A DNA stretch of 64,000 nucleotides, from NCBI RefSeq assembly GCF_000012325.1, contig NC_003910.7, positions 2,356,001 to 2,420,000 on the forward strand. The letters are read 5' to 3'. This DNA is from Colwellia psychrerythraea 34H (GTDB taxonomy: Bacteria; Pseudomonadota; Gammaproteobacteria; Enterobacterales; Alteromonadaceae). This document shows positions 55,087-62,349 of this stretch, one piece after another. Every line of letters begins with the position of its first letter. Within the stretch, counting starts at the first letter, position 1. The notes beneath the pieces were generated by a model. The model saw nothing but the letters and a program-made list of their open reading frames with translations, was not told the DNA's origin and ran no database searches. Both the position numbers and the translations under genes were made by a program.

Positions 55087-56151
55087 ATGGTTTCAAGTTC
55101 AAATAATAGCTCTATTGCGAAAGCATTTGTAACAGTCGCCGCTATTTTTATCATTTTTGCGGGTATTAAAACCGCGGCTAATATTTTAGTGCCGTTTTTA
55201 CTTTCAGTATTTATCGCCATCATCTGTAACCCATTAATCAATAAAGCCAGTGAGTATAAAATACCAAAGGCTGTTTCTGTCATTTTTGTTATAGTTGTCT
55301 TTGTTACTATGGCTGTGTTTTTAACGGGATTAGTGGGCAGCTCTTTAAATGAGCTTTCTCAGCAGATACCTCAGTACCGAATACAACTCAAAGAACAATT
55401 TACTTGGTTAACAAGTTTCCTTAATAGTCATGACATCCAACTTTCTTCATCGATAGTGACTGAATATTTTGACCCTGCTGCAGCGATGGGGTTAGCGGCT
55501 GATATGTTATCCAGTTTTGGCTCTGTGATGACAAACTTGTTTTTGATTATTTTAACTGTTGTTTTCATGTTGTTTGAATCATCGACGATTCCACATAAAT
55601 TACATTTAGCATTAGATGATCCTCAAATGCGTTTAAATCAAATTGAACGGTTTTTATCTTCGGTGAATCAGTATATAGCCATTAAAACACTGGTTAGTAT
55701 TGCCACGGGTTGTATTGTGTCACTGATGTTATGGATCTTTGGTTTAGACTTCTTTTTACTCTGGGGTGTATTAGCGTTTCTGCTTAATTATATACCAAAT
55801 ATCGGTTCTATTATTGCCGCAGTGCCACCAATGACGCTCGCTATCTTACAATTAAGCATAGGGGAGGCCGGCGCTATCGGTTTAGGTTTTGTTTTAATAA
55901 ATATGGTAATGGGTAATATTATTGAGCCTAGGTATCTAGGTAAAGGTCTAGGGCTATCGACTTTAGTTGTTTTCTTATCTCTAATTTTTTGGGGATGGTT
56001 GCTTGGTACTGTAGGTATGCTATTAAGTGTGCCACTGACCATGATATTAAAGATAGGGTTAGAAAGCTCACCAGAAGGTCGTTGGTTGGCTGTCATGCTA
56101 AGTGATGAAGTTGAACTGGTCGATAAAACCGAGCAAGCTTTACTTGATTGA
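55087..56151 (+). CDS. AI-2E/PerM-family membrane transporter
   Basis: This 354-residue protein of the AI-2E transporter family (PerM, TqsA, YdiK) has about seven to eight membrane helices. A central amphipathic region (LNELSQQIPQYRIQLKEQFT) and the family block LNYIPNIGSIIAAVPPMTLAIL are present, with NIIEPRYLGKGLGLSTLVVFLSLIFWGWLLG further on. Substrates differ across the family, so no specific role is assigned. Its 3' end is the left side of the duplicated junction at 56029-56284, and a degenerate second copy lies at about 57870-58141. Confidence 0.88.
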   Translation: MVSSSNNSSIAKAFVTVAAIFIIFAGIKTAANILVPFLLSVFIAIICNPLINKASEYKIPKAVSVIFVIVVFVTMAVFLTGLVGSSLNELSQQIPQYRIQLKEQFTWLTSFLNSHDIQLSSSIVTEYFDPAAAMGLAADMLSSFGSVMTNLFLIILTVVFMLFESSTIPHKLHLALDDPQMRLNQIERFLSSVNQYIAIKTLVSIATGCIVSLMLWIFGLDFFLLWGVLAFLLNYIPNIGSIIAAVPPMTLAILQLSIGEAGAIGLGFVLINMVMGNIIEPRYLGKGLGLSTLVVFLSLIFWGWLLGTVGMLLSVPLTMILKIGLESSPEGRWLAVMLSDEVELVDKTEQALLD

Positions 56152-56284
56152 GAGCTTGATTAAAAGCTTGATTAAGATGTTGCTCGGCTAACTTTCTAAA
56201 GAGTGGGATTAGTCGTTATAATTTTACTGAGTTCGGTGATTCTGTTCTGGCTTGATTGTACATAACAAGTTTTATAGACCAAGT
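56029..56284. repeat. Duplicated perM/LprI junction, copy 1
   Basis: These 256 bp are identical by eye to 58019-58274, at an offset of 1990 bp in direct orientation. They hold the last 120 bp of the permease gene, the short convergent gap and the last 85-90 bp of the LprI/DUF1311 gene. Similarity continues with mismatches to about 56320 (TGATATTACGAAATATTGCC against CGATACTGCTAGGTATTGCC). Confidence 0.93.
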
Positions 56285-56330
56285 CTGCACCTCTTTCGGG
56301 TGATATTACGAAATATTGCCCATTGGCTAT
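56196..56330 (-). pseudogene. Truncated copy of the LprI/DUF1311 gene
   Basis: On the minus strand this encodes SPERGADLVYKTCYVQSSQN and ITELSKIITTNPTL, identical to the C-terminus of the intact gene at 58186-58617. Upstream of SPERG the similarity ends within about 15 codons, and the frame runs into a low-complexity Tyr/Phe stretch from simple repeats. It is a remnant, not a gene. Confidence 0.85.
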
Positions 56331-56332
56331 TT

Positions 56333-56387
56333 CATAAAAACAATAAAAACAATAAAAACAATAAAAATAATAAAAATAATAAATGTT
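56333..56387 (+). repeat. AT-rich simple repeats
   Basis: About five 9-bp units follow in tandem: AAAAACAAT three times, then AAAAATAAT twice. They lie at the edge of the truncated LprI copy, just before the lipoprotein gene, and mark the left end of the inserted segment's unique DNA. Confidence 0.8.
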
Positions 56388-56459
56388 TAATGTAAAATAC
56401 CGATGAACCACTATAGTTAGGGAATAACTTTGTCATTTATGTAAAACAAGGGAATGTAT

Positions 56460-57812
56460 ATGTTTATTACATCGATAAGACTATTTTTACTCACCAGTAT
56501 GCTGTTAGGTGCGGTTGCTTGTAATAGCGACAAAAAGTTTAAAGAGCCTGATCAATCTGTGGCAGTTGCTAATTTAGCTCCGAGTGTTGCCATAAATAGT
56601 GAGTTAGAAGTTGTTGAAGGACAAACTTTATTTTTGGATGGCAGTGAAAGTACAGATCCTGAAAATGAAGCTTTGACTTATCAATGGTCACAGATTTCAG
56701 GTGTGTCTATAGCGCTTATAGGTAGTGATAATGCCGAGAGCAGTTTTATTGCTACTGAAGTAGATAAAGATGAAACTTTAGGGATACAGCTAACAGCGAC
56801 TGATCCACAAGGTAATTCATCAATGGCTTTATTTGAAGTAACTATTAAAAATAGGATTGAGATCAGCGAAATTGCATTTGTAGATAACAATCTATCTGAA
56901 TGTGTGAAAGCCTTGAACGTAAAGTATGCTGACCAAATTACCGAACTAATTTGTATTGATAAAGGAATTGTTGATGCTAATGAAGTTGCAATGTTAGAAA
57001 ATTTAGTACTATTAAATTTAACTAATAATGAACTAAAAACGATTGATATAAGCAAAAACAAGGCATTACGTCATCTTTGGTTGGGTCACAATGGATTGTC
57101 TGTAATCGATGTCACACATAATAAGCTTTTAGAGATTATTTGGTTGTATTTTACTGAGATAAGTGAAATTGATGTATCACAAAATCAGCTGTTAACGTCG
57201 CTTATTTTAAGTGGTAAAAATCTCACGTCATTAAACGTAGAAAAAAATGTAGAACTAGTTGATTTATACATAAGCTTTACATCAATTAGTACTTTAGATC
57301 TAAATAACAATGAAAAATTAGTCAGCTTAAGAGCGGAAGATACACCATTAACTTCTATTGATATATCAAATAATAAATTGTTAGAGGCGTTTTATACTAG
57401 CATTAATGAATTAACATTCCTCGACCTGAGTCAAAATGTGAAATTAAAAGAATTGCACTTATGGAAAAACAAGCTAGCTTCTATAGACGTTTCCGCAAAT
57501 GTAGAACTGACTTATTTACTTATATCGGATAACCAATTATCTTCGATTGATATTTATCAAAATACAAAATTGACATTTTTGACGCTATCAAAAAATATGC
57601 TGTCAACAGTTAATGTTTCTCAAAATACAGAGTTAACGACTTTAGATTTATGGCGGAATAATTTTACCAATTTAGATGTTAGTATGAACACTAAATTAAG
57701 CAAATTAGTCATACGTGAAAACCCCTTTTTTAGTTGTACAAATATTGAGATTATAACCGAACAACTTCCTGGAATTGAGTTTTTATATGATACAAATTGT
57801 CAGAATCCATAA
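56460..57812 (+). CDS. Leucine-rich-repeat lipoprotein with PKD-like domain
   Basis: This protein of about 450 residues has a lipoprotein signal peptide (LFLLTSMLLGAVAC, lipobox Cys near residue 21) and one PKD/REJ-like Ig fold (APSVAINSELEVVEGQTLFLDG, ESTDPENEALTYQWSQISG). From about residue 145 to the end there are some twelve leucine-rich repeats of about 21 residues, on the pattern LxxLxLxxNxLxxIDVSxN, like internalin J. A Cys pair near the C-terminus may cap the solenoid. GGGA lies six bases before ATG 56460, and ATG 56454 is too close to it. It is inserted between duplicated junction sequences. A surface binding role is likely; the ligand is unknown. Confidence 0.82.
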   Translation: MFITSIRLFLLTSMLLGAVACNSDKKFKEPDQSVAVANLAPSVAINSELEVVEGQTLFLDGSESTDPENEALTYQWSQISGVSIALIGSDNAESSFIATEVDKDETLGIQLTATDPQGNSSMALFEVTIKNRIEISEIAFVDNNLSECVKALNVKYADQITELICIDKGIVDANEVAMLENLVLLNLTNNELKTIDISKNKALRHLWLGHNGLSVIDVTHNKLLEIIWLYFTEISEIDVSQNQLLTSLILSGKNLTSLNVEKNVELVDLYISFTSISTLDLNNNEKLVSLRAEDTPLTSIDISNNKLLEAFYTSINELTFLDLSQNVKLKELHLWKNKLASIDVSANVELTYLLISDNQLSSIDIYQNTKLTFLTLSKNMLSTVNVSQNTELTTLDLWRNNFTNLDVSMNTKLSKLVIRENPFFSCTNIEIITEQLPGIEFLYDTNCQNP

Positions 57813-57869
57813 CTAGTCAATGCACTGACACTAGTTTATGCAATATTGTAGGTTGCAGGTTTTGTTATT

Positions 57870-58141
57870 TGCTCAATGTCTATCATTGCGGCGGTAACAA
57901 AAAAGGATACTGATCATTTTACAATTAAGTAAAGGAGAAACTATAGCTATAGCCTTTCGACTTTAGGCGTTTCCTTATTACTGTTTTTGGGGCTGGTTAT
58001 TGAGAGTGTGTTATTAACGTGCCACTGACCATGATATTAAAGATAGGGTTAGAAAGCTCACCAGAAGGTCGTTGGTTGGCTGTCATGCTAAGTGATGAAG
58101 TTGAACTGGTCGATAAAACCGAGCAAGCTTTACTTGATTGA
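57870..58141 (+). pseudogene. Degenerate 3' fragment of the AI-2E/PerM-family gene
   Basis: From 58019 this is identical to the intact gene's 3' end. To the left it is diverged: TCGACTTTAGGCGTTTCCTT aligns with TCGACTTTAGTTGTTTTCTT, but with small deletions and frameshifts. SIIAAV near 57875 matches the intact SIIAAV block with a large deletion between. No start is present. It is a decayed allele, not a functional gene. Confidence 0.8.
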
Positions 58142-58274
58142 GAGCTTGATTAAAAGCTTGATTAAGATGTTGCTCGGCTAACTTTCTAAAGAGTGGGATT
58201 AGTCGTTATAATTTTACTGAGTTCGGTGATTCTGTTCTGGCTTGATTGTACATAACAAGTTTTATAGACCAAGT
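58019..58274. repeat. Duplicated perM/LprI junction, copy 2
   Basis: Direct repeat of 56029-56284, 1990 bp downstream, with no difference seen over 256 bp. It adjoins the intact LprI/DUF1311 gene on the right and the decayed permease fragment on the left, the mirror situation of copy 1. Confidence 0.93.
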
Positions 58275-58617
58275 CCGCACCTCTTTCGGGCGATACTGCT
58301 AGGTATTGCCAACGACAATCATTTTCCCTATAAGTAATAAAGTTATTTTGCGAACGCTTAAACATTTTTAAGGCAGAGTAACGGCCATTTACTAAGGCTT
58401 TCTCTTCTAAATTAAAGGTATGTAAATTTACCCAAGTTTGTAACTCTCGATCGACAAGGGATATCACACCATCTAAACACCTAGACATTGGAGCAGAAGA
58501 TATTTTCTCAGCATTTTGTTGCTGACACTCTTCAATGTTTTTGGCCGCATGAACAGGGTTAATCATCAATAAAGGACATAAAAATGTGGATGCTAAAAGT
58601 ATTTTATTACGGATCAT
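58186..58617 (-). CDS. LprI/DUF1311-family periplasmic protein
   Basis: This 143-residue secreted protein has a signal peptide (ILLASTFLCPLLMINPVHAA). An LprI-type domain follows, with Cys in ECQQQN, SRCLDG, NDCRWQ and KTCYV that probably form disulfides. The pattern with W(Q/R)Y and ERGADLVYKTC is characteristic. LprI of Mycobacterium inhibits lysozyme, but that function is not assured for this family. It converges on the permease gene, and its last part is duplicated at 56196-56330. Confidence 0.8.
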   Translation of the reverse strand: MIRNKILLASTFLCPLLMINPVHAAKNIEECQQQNAEKISSAPMSRCLDGVISLVDRELQTWVNLHTFNLEEKALVNGRYSALKMFKRSQNNFITYRENDCRWQYLAVSPERGADLVYKTCYVQSSQNRITELSKIITTNPTL

Positions 58618-58658
58618 TTTTCAGTTGTAAGCTCTAGTTGATATGAGTTTAATTACGC

Positions 58659-58700
58659 TAATGTTTACTCGTTATCTTACAAGTGAACGAGTAAACATTA
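58659..58700. other. Perfect 15-bp hairpin between yciI and the LprI gene
   Basis: TAATGTTTACTCGTT and AACGAGTAAACATTA are exact complements separated by 12 nt. No T run follows on either strand. It lies between two leftward genes and could be a terminator without a U tract, a processing site or a protein-binding palindrome. Confidence 0.6.
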
Positions 58701-58729
58701 GGGCTGAGTTTAGTTGTTTATTTTATTTA

Positions 58730-59032
58730 TTAAGCAGGTAATACTTTTTTATAAGGTTTAACCGTTACTTTTTTATAAACACCAGCACTGATATAAGGAT
58801 CTTCATCTGCCCATGTTTGTGCGGCAGCTAAGCTATCAAATTCTGCAACAATTAATGAACCAGTAAATCCAGCCTCACCAGGTTCTTCACTATCAATAGC
58901 TGGACATGGACCCGCTAGTAACAGTTTTCCTTGCGCTTGTAAGTCTTTTAAACGTCCAATATGCTTGTCGCGAACAGATAGGCGTAAGCTGAGTGAGTTT
59001 TCAACATCTTCACTGTATATAACATAAAACAT
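58730..59032 (-). CDS. yciI: YciI-family protein
   Basis: This 100-residue ferredoxin-like-fold protein has [20 protein letters not shown], the His-containing [42 protein letters not shown] and [21 protein letters not shown]. The Asp and His are the presumed active residues of the family, whose reaction is unknown in E. coli. ATG 59032 is chosen because AAAGGAA lies eight bases upstream. It follows yciB by 52 bp, a conserved pairing. Confidence 0.93.
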   Translation of the reverse strand: MFYVIYSEDVENSLSLRLSVRDKHIGRLKDLQAQGKLLLAGPCPAIDSEEPGEAGFTGSLIVAEFDSLAAAQTWADEDPYISAGVYKKVTVKPYKKVLPA

Positions 59033-59084
59033 GGAATGGTTTCCTTTAAACAATAGGTTAGTTAGCCCGTTTTAAATAGAGCTG

Positions 59085-59669
59085 TTAAGTAGATTCTTTA
59101 GTTTTTTCATTGTTAATGGTATCGGTATCATTTATCTCTTCTTCTACCTCTAAGTACTTGTATAGAAATAAAATAGAAGTGATAGAGAAAAGAAACATTA
59201 AGCCGGTTAGACCAAAGACTTTAAAGTTTACCCAAGTATCAAGGTCGTAATTAAAGGCTATATAATAATTTAGTCCCGAGCAAAATAGAAAGAATAAAGC
59301 CCAAGCGAGGTTTAATCTTGACCAAATGTTTTCTGGTAGTGATAACGACTCAGCTAAAAATTCTTTAATAATATTTTTGTTGAAAAAGGTATTACTCACT
59401 AATAATGCAGCAGCGAAAAAAGCATTAATAATGGTTACTTTCCATTTGAGAAAAGCATCATTTTGCAAGTATATTGTTAGGCCGCCAAAAACAACAATCA
59501 AACCAAAAATTATCCATTGTTTAGCGGGAATTTTTTCTTTCTTGATTTTATAGTAAAAAATTTGCACGAAAGCGGCGACAATTAAACTGCCAGTAGCCCA
59601 GTAAATTCCGGCGATTGAATTAATGATAAAGAAAATTAGAAGAGGAAAGTATTCAATAAACAGTTGCAT
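59085..59669 (-). CDS. yciB: Inner-membrane septation/envelope protein YciB
   Basis: This 194-residue protein has about five membrane helices (YFPLLIFFIINSIAGIYWAT through VFGLTGLMFLFSITSILFL). The family block NAFFAAALLVSNTFFNKNII and WSRLNLAWALFFLFCSGLNYYIAFN followed by TWVNFKVFG are diagnostic. YciB contributes to envelope integrity and interacts with division and elongation machinery in E. coli. It is transcribed with yciI. Confidence 0.95.
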   Translation of the reverse strand: MQLFIEYFPLLIFFIINSIAGIYWATGSLIVAAFVQIFYYKIKKEKIPAKQWIIFGLIVVFGGLTIYLQNDAFLKWKVTIINAFFAAALLVSNTFFNKNIIKEFLAESLSLPENIWSRLNLAWALFFLFCSGLNYYIAFNYDLDTWVNFKVFGLTGLMFLFSITSILFLYKYLEVEEEINDTDTINNEKTKEST

Positions 59670-59812
59670 ATAATACCGAAATTAAAGATGGACTTAGAGC
59701 GATATTAAAAAGTATCGCCTACGAATAACGTGATTTTAACGAATGCGAGTTTAATAGCCAAGCTTATATTTGTTTAATACCTAACTATAAAGACTTTATT
59801 TTGCCATTGTCA

Positions 59813-59826
59813 TTGATCTTTATCAA
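59813..59826. promoter_or_regulatory. FNR/Dnr-type box before norQ
   Basis: TTGATCTTTATCAA is a perfect match to TTGAT-N4-ATCAA, shared by FNR, Anr and the NO-responsive regulators Dnr/NNR. It lies 84 bp before norQ. If centred at -41.5 it would place the start near 59861. Control by low oxygen and/or nitric oxide is inferred. Confidence 0.85.
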
Positions 59827-59909
59827 CGAAGCGGCTTTGGGGAATTGTACTTTGGTCAATAGCAGGGTACTTTAGCATCAAGTTTAATAACCACAGATAA
59901 TCGTCTCCC

Positions 59910-60692
59910 ATGGCAACTGACAAATTATTTTATCAAGAACAAAGCAATGAAGTATCATTATTTAACTATGCTTTTGAACATCAACTTCCTGTATTGATCA
60001 AGGGGCCAACAGGCTGTGGTAAAACACGTTTTGTTGCCCATATGGCCGAAAAACTTAATAAGCCTTTATATACAGTGGCTTGTCATGATGATCTCACTGC
60101 AGCAGACTTAGTCGGTCGACATTTAATTGGTCCTAATGGCACGTATTGGCAAGATGGTCCATTAACACGTGCGGTACGTGAAGGTGGCATTTGTTATTTA
60201 GATGAAGTGGTTGAAGCACGTAAAGATACTACGGTCGTTTTGCATCCTTTAGCTGATGACCGCCGGATATTACCTTTAGAACGTACCGGAGAGCTGCTCG
60301 AAGCTGCTCCAGGTTTTATGTTGGTGGTTTCTTATAACCCCGGCTATCAAAATTTATTAAAAGGTATGAAGGCAAGTACTAGACAACGTTTTGTCGCTTT
60401 ACGTTTTGAATATCCTAGTGCAGAGCTTGAACAGCAAATACTGATAAAAGAAGCTGGCGCTGACCCTCATCTAGCCTTTAAATTAGTTGAGCTAGCTGGT
60501 GCGTTACGCCGACTAGAACAAAATGATTTAGATGAAGTCGCTTCAACCCGATTGTTGATTTATGCAGCCAGAATGATGAGCTCTGGTATGAACCCGTTGG
60601 ATGTTTGTCGCTGTTGTTTGGCTGAGCCATTAACGGATGATCCTCTAACGGTGCAAGCTTTGATGGATGTCGCCAGAATTTACTTTGACTAG
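59910..60692 (+). CDS. norQ: NorQ, MoxR-type AAA ATPase for nitric oxide reductase
   Basis: This 260-residue AAA+ ATPase of the CbbQ/NorQ family has Walker A IKGPTGCGKTRFVAHMAEKL, Walker B GGICYLDEVVEARKD and sensor 1 FMLVVSYNPGYQNLLKG. GMKASTRQRF and the C-terminal CbbQ domain LLIYAARMMSSGMNP follow. With NorD it inserts the iron cofactor into or activates the NorBC reductase. No clear Shine-Dalgarno precedes the ATG. It starts the cluster behind the FNR/Dnr box. Confidence 0.94.
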   Translation: MATDKLFYQEQSNEVSLFNYAFEHQLPVLIKGPTGCGKTRFVAHMAEKLNKPLYTVACHDDLTAADLVGRHLIGPNGTYWQDGPLTRAVREGGICYLDEVVEARKDTTVVLHPLADDRRILPLERTGELLEAAPGFMLVVSYNPGYQNLLKGMKASTRQRFVALRFEYPSAELEQQILIKEAGADPHLAFKLVELAGALRRLEQNDLDEVASTRLLIYAARMMSSGMNPLDVCRCCLAEPLTDDPLTVQALMDVARIYFD

Positions 60693-60707
60693 TTATCTAG
60701 AGATTAT

Positions 60708-61292
60708 ATGACCAATCCATCAATAGCGATTGAACTCCCTGATAAAAAACTGCCTGGTGATTTAGCCATGTGGTTTTTCATTTTGGCTGAGTTAACTGTA
60801 TTTGCCATTTTTTTTATTGGTTTTTCCGTCAGTGAACAGTTAAACGGAGAAATGTTTAGCCAAGGTAAAGCGCAGTTACATCAAACGGCAGGTTTAATTA
60901 ATACCATTGCGTTAATCACCAGTAGTTTTTTTGTTGCGATCGCATTGACTAAAATACATAAAGCGCAAGCTAAACAAGCGGTACTTTTATTATTAACAGC
61001 TAAAGCTTTTGCTATCATTTATATTTCGGTCAAAATTTGGGAATACCTTTCATTATTTGAGCAAGGTATAACGATTGAAACGAATACCTTTTTCACCTTA
61101 TATTTTTTAATTACTGCTTTTCATTTAATGCATGTTTTATTGGGCATGGTTATCCTCGCCTTCATTGCTTACAGCGCTTGGCAGGGTAAGTATCAAAATA
61201 ATGAGATTTCTGGCTTTGAAGCCGGTACGAGCTATTGGCATATGGTGGATTTATTGTGGATTATTTTATTTCCGTTGATATATGTTATTTAG
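60708..61292 (+). CDS. norE: NorE, cytochrome oxidase subunit III-like protein
   Basis: This 194-residue membrane protein has about five helices and the COX3 patterns LAMWFFILAELTVFAIFFIGF and FTLYFLITAFHLMHVLLGMVI. GTSYWHMVDLLWIILFPLIYVI closes it. NorE aids NO reductase activity in Paracoccus and Rhodobacter but is not part of the purified enzyme. It begins 15 bp after norQ. Confidence 0.9.
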   Translation: MTNPSIAIELPDKKLPGDLAMWFFILAELTVFAIFFIGFSVSEQLNGEMFSQGKAQLHQTAGLINTIALITSSFFVAIALTKIHKAQAKQAVLLLLTAKAFAIIYISVKIWEYLSLFEQGITIETNTFFTLYFLITAFHLMHVLLGMVILAFIAYSAWQGKYQNNEISGFEAGTSYWHMVDLLWIILFPLIYVI

Positions 61293-61322
61293 TTGAATCT
61301 GATTATCAACATAACTTAATTT

Positions 61323-61610
61323 ATGCCTAAGGGTAATGTAGTGCAAAATAATAAAACCGTTAATATAGCCGCGGCAACAAAGAGTTGGCTTTTACTTATT
61401 GCATTAAGTGTTATTGCCATTTATTTACCAGAATTTATTGATCATAGAAGCTTTTATACAATTGCAGCGTTAGTGATTGTCGTAATAAAAGGTCAACAAA
61501 TTGTAGATATATTCATGGAGCTTAATAACGCTCCTAAGTTTTGGCGTTTACTCTTCTTAAGCTATATTACGCTGCTACCTTTAATTATTTCTGTCATCTA
61601 TTTAACTTAA
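61323..61610 (+). CDS. norF: NorF-like, subunit IV-type membrane protein
   Basis: This 95-residue protein has three membrane helices (SWLLLIALSVIAIYLPEF, FYTIAALVIVVIKGQQIV, LLFLSYITLLPLIISVIYL). The ALVIVVIKGQQIVDIFMELNNAP block is typical of the cytochrome oxidase subunit IV/NorF family. It lies 30 bp after norE, the usual norEF order. Confidence 0.82.
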   Translation: MPKGNVVQNNKTVNIAAATKSWLLLIALSVIAIYLPEFIDHRSFYTIAALVIVVIKGQQIVDIFMELNNAPKFWRLLFLSYITLLPLIISVIYLT

Positions 61611-61665
61611 TTAAAGCTTATGGGTTTATTTAATTTCATTCGATCATAAGATCAAGGATGGGAGT

Positions 61666-62082
61666 ATGATTAATCGAGGTCCTAGCCCAAGTGGAAACTT
61701 CGCGGTAATTTGTCAATCTTTATACTTAGCAAATTTACTGTTATTACCCGGCATATTTTTTTTAGTCTTACTTTACTATTACCTTCAATATCAGCAACAT
61801 AAACTTCAGGATGGTGTTGTCGAAGTCCAAGTTGATAATAATAAAATAAGAATTCGAAATCTCGGTATCGGTAAAGTTCACCTAATAAGAAGTCTACAGC
61901 TGTCTGTTCTAGCGGGAATTTTACTTGCGCTAGTACCGTTAATTGTGATTTATTTTTCCTCACAACTAAAATCATCGATCATGGTGGGATTAATTTATTT
62001 TATTACTTTGCATACCGGGTTTATTTTGATCGGCATGTTAAACTTATCTCGTGCAATGGCGAAAAAACTGCCTCTTTTTTAA
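61666..62082 (+). CDS. Membrane protein of the nor cluster, unknown family
   Basis: This 138-residue protein has about four membrane segments (LYLANLLLLPGIFFLVLLYY, SLQLSVLAGILLALVPLIVI, IMVGLIYFITLHTGFILIGM). A short cytoplasmic part, QDGVVEVQVDNNKIRIRNLG, lies after the first. AAGGATGGGAG precedes the ATG. I do not recognise the family. Its place between norF and norD suggests an assembly or maturation role, and an early CIRG-like motif is absent. Confidence 0.65.
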   Translation: MINRGPSPSGNFAVICQSLYLANLLLLPGIFFLVLLYYYLQYQQHKLQDGVVEVQVDNNKIRIRNLGIGKVHLIRSLQLSVLAGILLALVPLIVIYFSSQLKSSIMVGLIYFITLHTGFILIGMLNLSRAMAKKLPLF

Positions 62083-62349
62083 TTCCTCGTTATTCGCTTA
62101 TCCCCACAAACCTTACTTTATCGTTACGCTCAAAAAAGAGCGTATTGAAATCCGAAAAAAGTTTAGAGCTACCTTACTTGGCTACACGCAGATAAAAATA
62201 TCCGATAGTGTGCAAGACCACTTCTTTTCACTGACCCCATTTTAAATTTTGATAAAGCAAAATAACTTTCTGTTGACCCATATCACGGCAAAGAGCCATT
62301 TTATTGATACAATATAACTACTATTTATTTAAATGAATGTATTACGGTT
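62083..62349. other. Intergenic region before norD
   Basis: These 267 bp break the otherwise tight nor operon. TTGATAAAGCAAA near 62258 and TTGATACAATATAA near 62308 each hold one FNR half site only. An AT-rich block just before the ATG could carry a separate norD promoter. No other element is visible. Confidence 0.4.

Noticed and set aside
56196..56411. 71-residue minus-strand frame with a Tyr/Phe-rich N-terminus
   Set aside because: The N-terminal part is translated simple repeats and the rest is the duplicated LprI C-terminus. It is annotated as a pseudogene remnant.
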